In this document: in pieces, positions 9,292-18,488 of the stretch
Position numbering within the stretch: position 1 is the stretch's first letter
Layout of the letters: each line of letters begins with the position of its first letter
Source: Deltaproteobacteria bacterium
GTDB lineage: Bacteria; Desulfobacterota; Desulfomonilia; UBA1062
Assembly (NCBI GenBank): GCA_018434685.1
Contig: JAHDOV010000014.1
Coordinates: forward strand, 1 to 64,000
Direction of reading: 5' to 3'
DNA: 64,000 nt
The notes under the pieces: model-generated
Databases searched by the model: none
Told to the model about the DNA's origin: nothing
What the model saw: the letters and a program-made list of their open reading frames with translations, nothing else
Position numbers and translations under genes: made by a program

Positions 9292-10209
9292 ATGAAATTC
9301 AAAGATGTTGAGGACGTACAGGAAAAACTGCAGAAGGCAGAGTATATCACCTCCCGGGAGATCGCAACCGTGGTCTTTCTCGCCAGCGCGACCGGGAAAC
9401 CCATACTGGTGGAGGGACCGGCAGGGGTAGGGAAGACCGAGCTGGCAAAGGCTGTAGCCAGGTCTCTCGGGCTGCAGCTGATCCGTCTCCAGTGCTACGA
9501 AGGGCTCGATGAATCCAAGGCCCTGTACGAGTGGGAGTATGCAAAGCAGCTGCTCTACACCCAGATGGTCAGGGAAAAGATCGGTGATGTCATCTCCGGT
9601 GCCCACACCCTTGCCGAGGCCGTGGACAGGATCGCCTCCCAGGAGGATGCCTTTTTCTCCGAGCGGTTCATTCAACCCCGGCCGCTGCTCCAGGCCATCT
9701 CTTCGGAGGAGACCGTGGTTCTCCTCATCGACGAGGTGGACAAGTCCGACCCGGAATTCGAGGCCTTTCTCCTGGAGCTCCTGAGCGACTTTCAGGTCTC
9801 CATACCGGAGATCGGCACCAAAAAGGCGAAGAATATCCCGTTTGTCGTGCTCACCTCCAATAATTACCGTGACATGAGCGATGCGCTGAAGAGAAGGTGC
9901 ATTCACATCTACATCGACTATCCCGAGCGGGAGCTCGAGATGCGTATCGTCACACTCAAGATACCCGGGATCACGGACAGGCTTGCCACCTCGCTCGTCG
10001 ATGCGGTCAGGAACATCCGGGAGCTGGATCTGAAAAAGCGGCCCTGCATCTCCGAGACCCTCGACTGGGCGCGATCCCTCCTGGCGCTCCAGGTCGAAGA
10101 CCTCACCCCCGACGTGCTTGTCACTACGCTCAACATGATATGCAAGTACAAGACCGACTCTGACATGGTGAAGGTGAACGCGGCGAACCTGGTGAATCAG
10201 GCACGGTGA
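9292..10209 (+). CDS. MoxR-family AAA+ ATPase
   Basis: This AAA+ ATPase of about 305 residues has Walker A GPAGVGKTE (about residues 43-51) and Walker B VVLLIDEVDKSD (about 150), with a winged C-terminal helical lid. MoxR proteins act as chaperone-like ATPases that insert metal cofactors or activate enzymes, working with a partner that carries a von Willebrand A domain. That partner follows after one intergenic base. The sequence resembles the CoxD-like subgroup. Translation may start at ATG 9292 or at TTG 9283, which is closer to the GAGG. I chose ATG. No obvious client enzyme is encoded nearby. Confidence 0.88.
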   Translation: MKFKDVEDVQEKLQKAEYITSREIATVVFLASATGKPILVEGPAGVGKTELAKAVARSLGLQLIRLQCYEGLDESKALYEWEYAKQLLYTQMVREKIGDVISGAHTLAEAVDRIASQEDAFFSERFIQPRPLLQAISSEETVVLLIDEVDKSDPEFEAFLLELLSDFQVSIPEIGTKKAKNIPFVVLTSNNYRDMSDALKRRCIHIYIDYPERELEMRIVTLKIPGITDRLATSLVDAVRNIRELDLKKRPCISETLDWARSLLALQVEDLTPDVLVTTLNMICKYKTDSDMVKVNAANLVNQAR

Positions 10210-10210
10210 C

Positions 10211-11593
10211 ATGGTAAAGGCCATCCTGAGATTCGTGGCATGCTGCCGCACCGCCGGCTACCGGGTCTCGACCTCGGAGGTGCTCGATTGCATCTCCCAG
10301 CTCGAACTGGTCGATCTGCTCGACGAGGCGGGGTTCAGGGCGGTGCTTCGGGCAAATTTCGCCAAGAGCAGGCGGGAGCAGGCACACTTCGATCAGCTCT
10401 ATCACCTCTTCTTCCATGAACTGCGCCAGGATATAAGCCTGGACGAACTGGATCCCCTGTCCGACAAGATGGACAAGGTCCTGGAGAAACTCCAGGAAAA
10501 GGCCAACGGAAACCGGTCGCACCGCGCGATACTCGATTTTCTCTCCGGCAATCCCCTGGCATTTCTCGAAATGATGCGCAGGATTCAAACCGAGCAGATC
10601 GATATGGGTCAGGGAAGGAAGTTCAACCTGGGGCCCCTGTCCAGCCGCCTGGAGGTCATGGTCCAGCTCAATGATGTCAGGGATGAGATAGACCGGTTTC
10701 TGTCCGATAATCCCCTGCACTTTGCTGCGGGGACACGCCGTGATCTTGCAAGCCGTTTCAACGAGCAGCTTGAAAATGCCTTTGCCCTCCTCCTGAGAGA
10801 ACCCCGTCCCCACAATGACGGGCTCAGGCAGGTGAAGACCCACGACCAGTACCTTCGGCAGCTCGGTGAGAGGCCGTTCACCTCGCTCACCCAGAAGGAA
10901 CTGGAGCAGATGCGGGAGATCATAGACAAGCTGGTGAGGAAATTGAAGGATGTCGTATCCCGCCGCTATGCCACAAACAAGCGCGGCATCCTGGATGTGA
11001 AGAAGACCCTCAGGAGGGCGGACCGGTACCAGGGGGTGCCCATGGAGATCCGGTTCAGGAAGAGGCCCCCGCGCAAAGGCAAGATCGTGACCCTGTGCGA
11101 CATATCCTCTTCGGTGTGGGCAGCCGCCCGGTTCATGCTCAATATCCTCTATTCCCTCCAGGAGTGTTTCACCAAGGTGAACAGCTTCGTGTTCGTCTCG
11201 GGGCTTGCCGAGGTCACCGATATCTTTGAGACAGAAGAGATCAACCACGCCATTGAAAAGGTCCTCAAAGAGGTGGCCATCGATTACCAGGCACCCACCG
11301 ACTACGGGGAGACGCTGCGTCATTTCAAGAGAGACTACATGGATCTCCTCAACAAGAAGACAACGCTCATCATCATAGGAGATGCCCGTTCGAACTACTT
11401 CCACCCGGAGGACAGGATCCTCGGGGAAATGAGGGAGAAATGCCGCAGGCTCATCTGGCTCAACCCCGAACCGGAGCAGATCTGGAATACCGGGGACAGC
11501 GAGATGTTCTCCTACAAGCCTCACTGCCATGAACTCAGGCAGTGCCGGAACCTCAACCAGCTCATCGATTTCGTCGAGGAGCTCATCCTCTGA
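10211..11593 (+). CDS. VWA-domain protein, CoxE-like partner of MoxR
   Basis: This 460-residue soluble protein has a helical N-terminal half and a C-terminal VWA domain of the CoxE type. The metal-ion-dependent adhesion site is intact: DISSS (about residue 297) provides the DxSxS motif, and further Thr and Asp ligands are available in PTDYGETL and IIGDARSNYF. Such proteins form a two-component machine with MoxR ATPases that remodels or metallates a target enzyme, for example CO dehydrogenase in the Cox system. It is transcribed with the ATPase. The client cannot be named from this window. Confidence 0.85.
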   Translation: MVKAILRFVACCRTAGYRVSTSEVLDCISQLELVDLLDEAGFRAVLRANFAKSRREQAHFDQLYHLFFHELRQDISLDELDPLSDKMDKVLEKLQEKANGNRSHRAILDFLSGNPLAFLEMMRRIQTEQIDMGQGRKFNLGPLSSRLEVMVQLNDVRDEIDRFLSDNPLHFAAGTRRDLASRFNEQLENAFALLLREPRPHNDGLRQVKTHDQYLRQLGERPFTSLTQKELEQMREIIDKLVRKLKDVVSRRYATNKRGILDVKKTLRRADRYQGVPMEIRFRKRPPRKGKIVTLCDISSSVWAAARFMLNILYSLQECFTKVNSFVFVSGLAEVTDIFETEEINHAIEKVLKEVAIDYQAPTDYGETLRHFKRDYMDLLNKKTTLIIIGDARSNYFHPEDRILGEMREKCRRLIWLNPEPEQIWNTGDSEMFSYKPHCHELRQCRNLNQLIDFVEELIL

Positions 11594-11643
11594 GAGGGAC
11601 ATGACTGCAGGGGGATCACTCCGGATCGATAAGGGGCACAGGT

Positions 11644-12771
11644 ATGGCAGTATCGTTAACCGGTAAGGAACATGCACTGAGGGCACAGGCGTTGGATTTC
11701 GCCAGGAAACACGTGGCGCCCCGGCCTGAACTCCATAGCCGGAAAGACTTTCCCCCGGATCTCTGGGAGGAGATGTGTTCCGCAGGGCTCTTCGGGGTCG
11801 GCATCCCTTTAGAGTACGGCGGTCAGGGCAGCGACTATCGCGGTATCTCGGTGGCCGGCCAGGCCCTGGTGAAAGGGGGAAACAACCTGGGCTTAGGCCT
11901 CGCCTGGCTCATGCACCAGATAATCGCCCGGTTCTATCTCCTGGGCCAGGGTTCAGGGCAGCAGCACCGGGCATACCTTCCTGACATGGCACAGGGAAGG
12001 ATCACGGCTTCTATCGCCATCTCCGAACCCTCTGGCGGCGGCCATCCCAAGTATCTGAAAACCACTGCAGAGCCCATTGGAACTGGTTACCGCATCACCG
12101 GGGAGAAGACCTTTATCACCAATGCCCCTATCGCCGGTTTATTCATCGTCTTTGCCGTAGTCGGCCAGGAGGGGGACAGGAAACGCTTCAGTGCATTCCT
12201 GGTGCCGAGGGCAACCCCGGGACTGACGCTTCGTGAGCCCCTGGACCTGGGCTTTCTCAACCCGTGTCCCCACGGAGGGATACTCCTCAAAGGGTGCGAG
12301 GTATCCGGGGGCGACATCCTCGGGAGACCGGGGAGCGCCTATGAGGATATGGCCCTGCCGTTTCGGGAGGTGGAGGATGCCCTCATGATGGGGCCTGTCA
12401 TCGGCGGGATCAGGGCCCAGCTGAATCACCTCCTGCGCCACATGAAGCTTCATTCCCCACCCCATGGCCAGGAGCTTGACTTTCTGCTGGGAGAGATCGA
12501 ATCCACCCTGTGCGCCCTGGAGGTGCTCGCGTATGAGGCTGCAGGGATGCTCGATGACGCAGAGCACCCGGGACTGCTGTCCCTCCTGTTGTTCTCCCGC
12601 AGGATCGCGGCAGAGACCCAGACACGATTTGAGGCTGTCGTGAGTGGGGCAGGTATTGAGGCCGACAGGCTCTATGAGAACATGACGAAAGACCTTGTCA
12701 GCACTATGAGCATTGCCTCTGGGGTGGCCCACATCAGGCAGCAGAAACTCGGGAGGTCGCTGCTCCCCTAG
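11644..12771 (+). CDS. Acyl-CoA dehydrogenase-like flavoprotein
   Basis: This 375-residue protein follows the acyl-CoA dehydrogenase fold: a helical N-terminal domain, then a middle flavin-binding beta domain (ASIAISEPSGGG... and YRITGEKTFITNAPIAGLFIV). The C-terminal helical domain is poorly conserved. It lacks the usual Gly-rich GGxGY segment and ends in VAHIRQQKLGRSLLP, and I cannot place the catalytic Glu. The enzyme may act on an unusual substrate or have lost classical dehydrogenase chemistry. It starts at an ATG after GGGGCACAGGT and precedes a TetR regulator, suggesting control by a fatty-acid-type CoA ligand. Confidence 0.75.
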   Translation: MAVSLTGKEHALRAQALDFARKHVAPRPELHSRKDFPPDLWEEMCSAGLFGVGIPLEYGGQGSDYRGISVAGQALVKGGNNLGLGLAWLMHQIIARFYLLGQGSGQQHRAYLPDMAQGRITASIAISEPSGGGHPKYLKTTAEPIGTGYRITGEKTFITNAPIAGLFIVFAVVGQEGDRKRFSAFLVPRATPGLTLREPLDLGFLNPCPHGGILLKGCEVSGGDILGRPGSAYEDMALPFREVEDALMMGPVIGGIRAQLNHLLRHMKLHSPPHGQELDFLLGEIESTLCALEVLAYEAAGMLDDAEHPGLLSLLLFSRRIAAETQTRFEAVVSGAGIEADRLYENMTKDLVSTMSIASGVAHIRQQKLGRSLLP

Positions 12772-12852
12772 CAGGTGGTTTCGCTCCCGGGCGGGGTGGT
12801 ATGGTTCGCTGAGGAAGGTGTCCGGGGGGTTAAACGGCTTGACTTCACCTCT

Positions 12853-12865
12853 GAACAAAGTTAAG
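12853..12865. promoter_or_regulatory. Putative TetR operator upstream of the tetR gene
   Basis: GAACAAAGTTAAG lies 11 bases before the tetR start codon. It matches 11 of 13 bases of GAACAATGTTAAA in front of the next gene (13580-13592). It also lies downstream of TTGACT (12839-12844), where a -10 element would be expected. A repressor bound here would block transcription, consistent with autoregulation. Confidence 0.45.
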
Positions 12866-12876
12866 TCTATGCTGTC

Positions 12877-13518
12877 ATGAAGACGGCGCGCAGCACGGAC
12901 GAGCTCGAGCAGGTCAGGGGAAAGATCCTCGATGCTGCCCTGGCAATCATTGTCAACGAGGGCTTCGATGCTCTTACCATGAGAAGGCTCGCTTCCCGGA
13001 TAGGGATGACGGCACCGAATATCTACAACTATTTCTCTGGCAAGGACGAGCTGTACATCACCATCGTGATTAAGGGATTCGAGATGCTTTTCGACCATCT
13101 CAAGCGTGCCTGCGAAGATCAGGCCGACCCTGTGGTGCGGGCCCGGTCGCTCATCGATGCCTACATGAAATTCGGCATGGAAAACAGCGCATACTACGAT
13201 ATCATGTTTACCCGTGCGACCCCGAAATACAACGACTATGTCGGGACCCCGTATGAAAAGCTCTCAGGGGTGGAGTACAGGATTTCCATGGAGATTGCCC
13301 GGCTTGCATCCGACGCTGTGCGGGACCTCGCGGGAGGGGAGCACTGTCCCTCGGATGAGGTCGTGCTCCATACCGTGGTCAAGGTGTGGTGTATGCTGCA
13401 CGGGATGATCTCGCTGTTCAACAGCCGGATTGTCGGATATGTGGCCCAGGGTCCTGACAGCGTGTATGCACGGATCATCGACGATCTCGTGAACTCGGTG
13501 ATCGGTATATCCTCATAG
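12877..13518 (+). CDS. TetR/AcrR-family transcriptional regulator
   Basis: This 213-residue protein has an N-terminal TetR helix-turn-helix (about residues 10-60; DALTMRRLASRIGMTAPNIYNYFSGKDELY). The C-terminal ligand/dimerisation domain resembles those of WHG/FadR-like TetR proteins. Such regulators usually respond to acyl-CoAs or related small molecules. Its position among an acyl-CoA dehydrogenase-like gene, an oxidoreductase, a kinase and an acyl-CoA ligase suggests it controls this cluster. The AACAATGTT-type sites at 12853-12865 and 13579-13606 are the candidate operators. Confidence 0.88.
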   Translation: MKTARSTDELEQVRGKILDAALAIIVNEGFDALTMRRLASRIGMTAPNIYNYFSGKDELYITIVIKGFEMLFDHLKRACEDQADPVVRARSLIDAYMKFGMENSAYYDIMFTRATPKYNDYVGTPYEKLSGVEYRISMEIARLASDAVRDLAGGEHCPSDEVVLHTVVKVWCMLHGMISLFNSRIVGYVAQGPDSVYARIIDDLVNSVIGISS

Positions 13519-13559
13519 AGCGTTGCCGGCCACGGTATCGCCCTGGGTGAGGATTTCCC

Positions 13560-13606
13560 TTGACAGTGAAATATGAATTGAACAATGTTAAATTAAACAA
13601 TGTTCA
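13560..13606 (+). promoter_or_regulatory. Promoter/operator region with paired AACAATGTT palindromes
   Basis: TTGACA at 13560-13565 is followed by two copies of the odd palindrome AACAATGTT (13581-13589 and 13596-13604), centres 15 bases apart. They sit inside a larger imperfect dyad bounded by TGAACA (13579-13584) and TGTTCA (13601-13606). The repeats occupy the spacer and -10 region of the likely promoter for the gene starting at 13623. A closely related site lies before tetR. This is the arrangement expected of a TetR-repressed operon. Confidence 0.6.
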
Positions 13607-13622
13607 TTTAGGAGGGCGGAAG

Positions 13623-14849
13623 ATGGCTCAGGTTGTCGTTCTCGGCGGCTGCGGCGCAGTGGGGAGTGTGGCGGTAAAGACCCTTGCTGCACAGGAACTG
13701 TTTTCAAGGGTGCTCATCGGCGACAGGAACATGGACCGGGCACGGGAGATCATCGCTGAAACCGGTTCCGACAAGGTGTCCGCCGTGAGGCTCGATGCGG
13801 ATGACCCTGAGAGCATCAGGGCTGCGGTCAGCGGATGCGACATTGTGCTCAACTGTGTGGGCCCGTTTTACAAGACCGTCAAGACCATACTGGAAACCGT
13901 GATCGGGCTCGGCATCAACTACGTGGACATCTGTGACGACGTGGACGTGACCCTCGAGATCCTTGCCATGGACGAGGCAGCCAGACGTGCCGGCATAACC
14001 GCGCTTATCGGCATGGGGAGTTCGCCCGGTGCCACGAACCTCCTGGCAAAGCTCGCCCACGACACGCTCCTGGACGAGACAGACTCCATCGACATCTTTC
14101 ACACCCACGGCGGGGAGGCCATCGAGGGTGAAGGGGTGATCGCCCACCGGTTCCACTGCATGAGTATCGATATCCCCATGTTTCTCGACGGCAGACTCAC
14201 CTATGTGAAGTATTTCGAGGATGACGGCATCGCGCTGAGGCAGACCTTCGATTTCCCGGTGGTGGGCGAGAATATCCCCCTCTACCCGTATCCCCACCCG
14301 GAGCAGGTGACCCTGCCCAGGTACCTGAGGGTGAAGAGCGTCACGAACAAGGGCTCGGTCCTGCCCAACGAGTACTATAACCTCACACGCGACCTCTGCG
14401 GGCTCGGCCTTGCAGACAGAGAGCCCCTCGATGTCAGGGGGCACCCGGTCGTCCCCTATGATTTTGCCGTGGCATACATCCTGCGCGAGCGGGAGAGGAT
14501 CCTGAGGAAGACCGGTTTCCAGGGTCCCTGCGGATGCTGTTCCGTGGTGGCCACGGGCAAAAAGGACGGGAAATATCAGGAGTACCGCTTCCACATGGCA
14601 TCGAGGTCCCAGGCCCTGGGGGAGGGGACCGGCATCCCTGCCGCGATGGGGGTCATGCTCATGCACCAGGGCAGGATCGGCGCTAAGGGGGTGCTCCCAC
14701 CCGAGGCGTGTGTGGATCCCATGGAGTTTGTCGGCCTCATATCGAAGGTGATGAAACTGGATGAAAAGAAAGACGACGGCGATTCCTTCGGCGGGGTCAT
14801 CGTGGAGAGCATCGATGAGACGGGCAAGATAACAACGCTCGATATCTGA
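13623..14849 (+). CDS. Saccharopine dehydrogenase-like NAD(P)-binding oxidoreductase
   Basis: This 408-residue protein begins with a Rossmann nucleotide-binding motif (VVVLGGCGAVGSVAVKTL, residues 4-21) and continues with the saccharopine dehydrogenase/homospermidine synthase-type fold (DDPESIRAAVSGCDIVLNCVGPFY, NYVDICDD, GSSPGATNLLAK). True saccharopine dehydrogenase is only one member; many bacterial members have unknown substrates. I start at ATG 13623, after AGGAGGGCGG. An in-frame TTG at 13560 would put the operator repeats inside the coding sequence and is unlikely. Followed by the kinase gene with a short gap. Confidence 0.8.
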   Translation: MAQVVVLGGCGAVGSVAVKTLAAQELFSRVLIGDRNMDRAREIIAETGSDKVSAVRLDADDPESIRAAVSGCDIVLNCVGPFYKTVKTILETVIGLGINYVDICDDVDVTLEILAMDEAARRAGITALIGMGSSPGATNLLAKLAHDTLLDETDSIDIFHTHGGEAIEGEGVIAHRFHCMSIDIPMFLDGRLTYVKYFEDDGIALRQTFDFPVVGENIPLYPYPHPEQVTLPRYLRVKSVTNKGSVLPNEYYNLTRDLCGLGLADREPLDVRGHPVVPYDFAVAYILRERERILRKTGFQGPCGCCSVVATGKKDGKYQEYRFHMASRSQALGEGTGIPAAMGVMLMHQGRIGAKGVLPPEACVDPMEFVGLISKVMKLDEKKDDGDSFGGVIVESIDETGKITTLDI

Positions 14850-14887
14850 ACTGCCGGAAAAGCCGCATGCAAGGCGGAGGTGAGGGG

Positions 14888-16474
14888 ATGGAGATGAGGA
14901 GAGGGCAGTATATCCTTGCCATTGACCACGGCACCTCAGGGATCAAGGCCTCGATCGTCTCGACCAGAGGCAGGGTCGAGGGCTCGGACTTTTACCGGAC
15001 CCCGATCTGTTTCCTGCCCGGCGGAGGGGCGGAGCAGGACCCGTGCCACTGGTGGGACGGGCTGTGCGCCACGGCAAAGAGACTGGTCGGGAGAAGGATC
15101 GTGGATCCCGGTGACATCATTGCCGTGTGCGTATCGAGCACGTTTTCGAGCACCGTGGCCGTGGATGAACACGGCAATCACCTCATGAATTCGCTGACCT
15201 GGATGGATTCCCGGGGGGCCCCGTATGTGAAAAGGCTCATGAAGGGATTCCCGAGCATTATGGGGTACGGGCTGCCCAAGATCCTCAGATGGCTGCCGAA
15301 GACCGCGGGCGGCCCCACACTGTCGGGAAAGGACGACATCGCCCACGTCCTGCTGATCAAGCATGAATTCCCCGAGGTATACGAGAAGACCCATATGTTC
15401 CTGCCGAGCAAGGACTACCTGAACCTGCGGCTCACCGGCCAGTTCGCTGCATCGTATGATTCCATACAGCTCTTCTGGCTCACCGATATCCGCCACATCG
15501 ATCATGTCCGCTACGATGAGGATCTCATTCGCATGGCTGGTATCGACAAGAGCAAGCTGCCCGTGCTGAAAAGGTCCACCGATATCCTGGGAACCCTGTC
15601 TCCTTCAGTGGCACGGGAGTTCGGCCTGTCACCGAAGGTGAAGGTGGTCATGGGCTCCCCTGACCACCAGGCAGCCTGCATCGGGTCCGGTGCGGTGCGG
15701 GATTACCAGGGGCATATCTACATCGGGACCTCATCGTGGGTTCAGTGTATCATCCCGTTCAAGAAGACCGACGTGTTCCACTCCATTGCCTCGTTTCCCA
15801 CGGCCATCCCGGGGAAGTACCAGAGTGTCAACGAGCAGGATATCGCAGGCGGCTGCCTGGATTTCCTCGTCAACAACATCATGTACGGCATGCAGGGGGT
15901 TGTCCCGGGAGATCCTCCCGGAGACGCCTACGAAAGGATCTCGGAGATGGCTCGCACCGTGCCTCCGGGGAGCCACAACCTGATCTTCACCCCCTGGCTC
16001 AACGGCGAGCGCACCCCGGTGGATGATCCGACGCTGCGGGCCGGGCTGTACAATATCTCGAAGACCACGACGTTTGAGCATATCGCGCGGGCCTTTCTGG
16101 AGGGGGTGGCTTACAACACCCGGTGGTCGCTGGGGTATGTGGAGAAGTTCATCAAAAAAACCATGAATCCGCTCAACATCATCGGTGGCGGTGCGCGCTC
16201 AGACCTGTGGTGCCAGATCTTTGCCGATGTGCTGGGCAGACAGATCCGGCAGGTCAAGGATCCCCAGCAGGCCAATGCTCGCGGTGCGGCGTTCATCGCC
16301 GCGGTGGGCCTCGGGGAGATATCGTTTGACGATGTCCCCGATCTCGTGGAATACACGCACACCTATGATCCCGGCAGGGAGAACGCACCGCTGTACAACC
16401 GGCTCTTCAGAGAATTTCAGCAGATCTACAGGAACAACCGGGGCATGTACGCGCGGCTGAACCGGGACGCCTGA
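14888..16474 (+). CDS. FGGY-family carbohydrate kinase (xylulokinase-like)
   Basis: This sugar kinase of about 528 residues has the FGGY architecture. The N-terminal phosphate-1 motif is YILAIDHGTSGIKASIV, and the C-terminal family segment is NPLNIIGGGARSDLWCQIFADVLG. Such enzymes phosphorylate pentoses, polyols or glycerol. The substrate is not predictable, and the subgroup resembles divergent xylulokinases. ATG 14888 follows GGAGGTGAGGGG; an ATG at 14867 is less well placed. Finding it between an NAD(P)-dependent oxidoreductase and a fatty-acyl-CoA ligase is unusual for a sugar pathway. Confidence 0.85.
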   Translation: MEMRRGQYILAIDHGTSGIKASIVSTRGRVEGSDFYRTPICFLPGGGAEQDPCHWWDGLCATAKRLVGRRIVDPGDIIAVCVSSTFSSTVAVDEHGNHLMNSLTWMDSRGAPYVKRLMKGFPSIMGYGLPKILRWLPKTAGGPTLSGKDDIAHVLLIKHEFPEVYEKTHMFLPSKDYLNLRLTGQFAASYDSIQLFWLTDIRHIDHVRYDEDLIRMAGIDKSKLPVLKRSTDILGTLSPSVAREFGLSPKVKVVMGSPDHQAACIGSGAVRDYQGHIYIGTSSWVQCIIPFKKTDVFHSIASFPTAIPGKYQSVNEQDIAGGCLDFLVNNIMYGMQGVVPGDPPGDAYERISEMARTVPPGSHNLIFTPWLNGERTPVDDPTLRAGLYNISKTTTFEHIARAFLEGVAYNTRWSLGYVEKFIKKTMNPLNIIGGGARSDLWCQIFADVLGRQIRQVKDPQQANARGAAFIAAVGLGEISFDDVPDLVEYTHTYDPGRENAPLYNRLFREFQQIYRNNRGMYARLNRDA

Positions 16475-16563
16475 TCCTGTTGGACCGGGGCGCCCCAGGG
16501 TGACAGTTCTCATTGAAAACCGCTGATATCCATGCTAACAGTCCTGAATCATGTAGTTTTTTA

Positions 16564-16597
16564 GCAGGCCGGGTAACGCTTGTATTGTCGGGCCTGC
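16564..16597 (+). other. Inverted repeat before the acyl-CoA ligase gene
   Basis: GCAGGCC (16564-16570) and GGCCTGC (16591-16597) form a 7-bp stem enclosing 20 bases in the 150-base gap between the kinase and ligase genes. No T-run follows, so it is not a clear terminator. It may be an attenuating leader hairpin or operator. Confidence 0.3.
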
Positions 16598-16625
16598 AGT
16601 TATTCGATAAAGGGAGGGGCTATCC

Positions 16626-18437
16626 GTGACGAACTACCAGGAGACATCGATTGCGGCAATTTTTCAGAACCGTGTTCAGGAACTGGGTGAAAAGGCATGC
16701 GTGGCATACAAGAATTCACACGGTACCTACGAGAATATCTCGTGGAACCGGATGAACACGATGGTGCGCTCTTTCGCGGGCTATCTCATTTCGCAGGGGA
16801 TCAGGAGCGGGGACAAGATAGCGCTGTTCTCCCCGAACCGCTACGAGTGGTGGGTTGCAGACCTGGCGATCCTTTCGGTGGGGGCGGTGAACGTGCCGAT
16901 CTATGCCACCAATTCGGCAGAAGAGGCCCGGTACATCATGGAGAATTCCGATGCCGTACTGAGCATCACCGGGGAGCAAGAACACCTCGACAAGGTCCTC
17001 GAGGTCAGAAACGATCTGCCGGGGATCAGGGGTGTCATATCCTTCGATGCGCTTGACGCCGCTGTCCCCGGGGTCATCGACCTGAAGACGGCCATGGAGG
17101 CGGGAGCACAGGCCGATGAAAAAAAGGAATTCGACAGGAGGCTTGCCGCCATAAAGCCATCGGATATGGCCACGATCATCTACACCTCAGGCACCACCGG
17201 AGACCCGAAGGGGGTCCTGCTCTCCCACCATAATTTCATCTCGAACGTCAACCAGCTCTACTCCGTAGACCCTGAACTCTTCAAGGAAGAACATACCCTC
17301 CTGTCGTTTCTCCCGCTCTCCCATTCCTTTGAGCGGACGGTGGGGTACTACTCGGCGCTTAATGCCGGCAAGACGGTCGCCTTTGCCGAGGATTTCTCCA
17401 GGATCATCAGCAACTTCCAGGAGGTGAGGCCGACCCTTATCGTGAGTGTGCCGAGACTGTACGAGAAGATCCATGCAGGCATCGCGGCTAAGGTCTCACA
17501 GGCGCCGTTTATCAAACGGATGCTGTTCAAGTGGGCAATGTCTCTGGCAAAGAAGAACCTGCCCTACATATGTGACGATATCCCGAGAACGGGCCTGTTT
17601 GCCTTCCAGTACAACCTGGCCGACAAGATCATATTCTCCAAGCTCAAGGCAGGGCTCGGCATGGACAGGCTCCGTTTTGCCCTCTCCGGCGGCGGCCCGC
17701 TTTCCGTGAGCGATGCCGAGTTTTTCCTGGGCATGGGGATCAAGGTGTGCGAGGGCTACGGGCTGAGCGAGACGAGCCCGGTAACCCATGGCAACCGGCC
17801 GCATCATATCAAGCCCGGGACCGTGGGCCCGCCCTTGAAGGATACCATCGTCAAGATCGGCGAAGGCGGCGAGGTGCTCATCAAGGGGCCTCAGGTCATG
17901 ATGGGTTACTACAAGAACGAGAAGGCAACGAAGGAGGTCTTTACCGAGGACGGGTTCTTCAAAACCGGTGATATCGGCGAGATAGATGACGAGGGGTATC
18001 TGAAGATTACCGGTCGCATCAAGGACCTCATCGTCACCTCGGGCGGGAAGAACATCTCCCCCCAGAACATCGAAAACAGCCTCAAGGCCTCGGGCTATGT
18101 CGAGCAGGTGGCAATCATCGGCGATAACCGGAAATACCTCTCGGCCCTGATCGTGCCCGCGTATTCCGAACTGGAGAACTGGGCGAAGGCCCAGGGCATG
18201 ACGTTCGGGTCGCGCAGCGAGCTCATAGCAAAGCCAGAGGTCATCAGGCTCTTTGAGGATGAGATTGCCCGGACCATGAAGAACTATGCCCGGGTGGAGC
18301 AGATTAGGAAGTTCACGCTGCTCGACGCCGAATGGTCTCAGGAGACGGAAGAGCTTACCCCGACGCTCAAGATCAAGCGGCGGGTCATCAACACCAAGTA
18401 TGCCCGGGAGATCCGGGCCATGTATCCGGACGACTGA
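16626..18437 (+). CDS. Long-chain acyl-CoA synthetase (AMP-forming)
   Basis: This 603-residue ANL-superfamily enzyme is of the FAA1 type. The P-loop-like motif TIIYTSGTTGDPKGVLLSH is near residue 185, the YGLSETSP motif near 380, and the adenylate-binding segment FFKTGDIGEIDDEGYLKITGRIKDLI near 440-465. It activates fatty acids with ATP and CoA for beta-oxidation or lipid synthesis. Translation begins at GTG 16626 behind AAGGGAGGGGC. It lies on the same strand as the TetR cluster but after a 150-base gap. A second paralogue converges on it from 20333. Confidence 0.92.
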   Translation: MTNYQETSIAAIFQNRVQELGEKACVAYKNSHGTYENISWNRMNTMVRSFAGYLISQGIRSGDKIALFSPNRYEWWVADLAILSVGAVNVPIYATNSAEEARYIMENSDAVLSITGEQEHLDKVLEVRNDLPGIRGVISFDALDAAVPGVIDLKTAMEAGAQADEKKEFDRRLAAIKPSDMATIIYTSGTTGDPKGVLLSHHNFISNVNQLYSVDPELFKEEHTLLSFLPLSHSFERTVGYYSALNAGKTVAFAEDFSRIISNFQEVRPTLIVSVPRLYEKIHAGIAAKVSQAPFIKRMLFKWAMSLAKKNLPYICDDIPRTGLFAFQYNLADKIIFSKLKAGLGMDRLRFALSGGGPLSVSDAEFFLGMGIKVCEGYGLSETSPVTHGNRPHHIKPGTVGPPLKDTIVKIGEGGEVLIKGPQVMMGYYKNEKATKEVFTEDGFFKTGDIGEIDDEGYLKITGRIKDLIVTSGGKNISPQNIENSLKASGYVEQVAIIGDNRKYLSALIVPAYSELENWAKAQGMTFGSRSELIAKPEVIRLFEDEIARTMKNYARVEQIRKFTLLDAEWSQETEELTPTLKIKRRVINTKYAREIRAMYPDD

Positions 18438-18488
18438 AGTCCGGTCCATGACCGACCATGATCCCTGGCTGAACTTCAGCGGTGATGC

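Noticed and set aside
10130-11686. 518-codon minus-strand frame opposite the CoxE-like gene.
   Set aside because: It mirrors the coding strand's codon bias and has no ribosome-binding site or motif.
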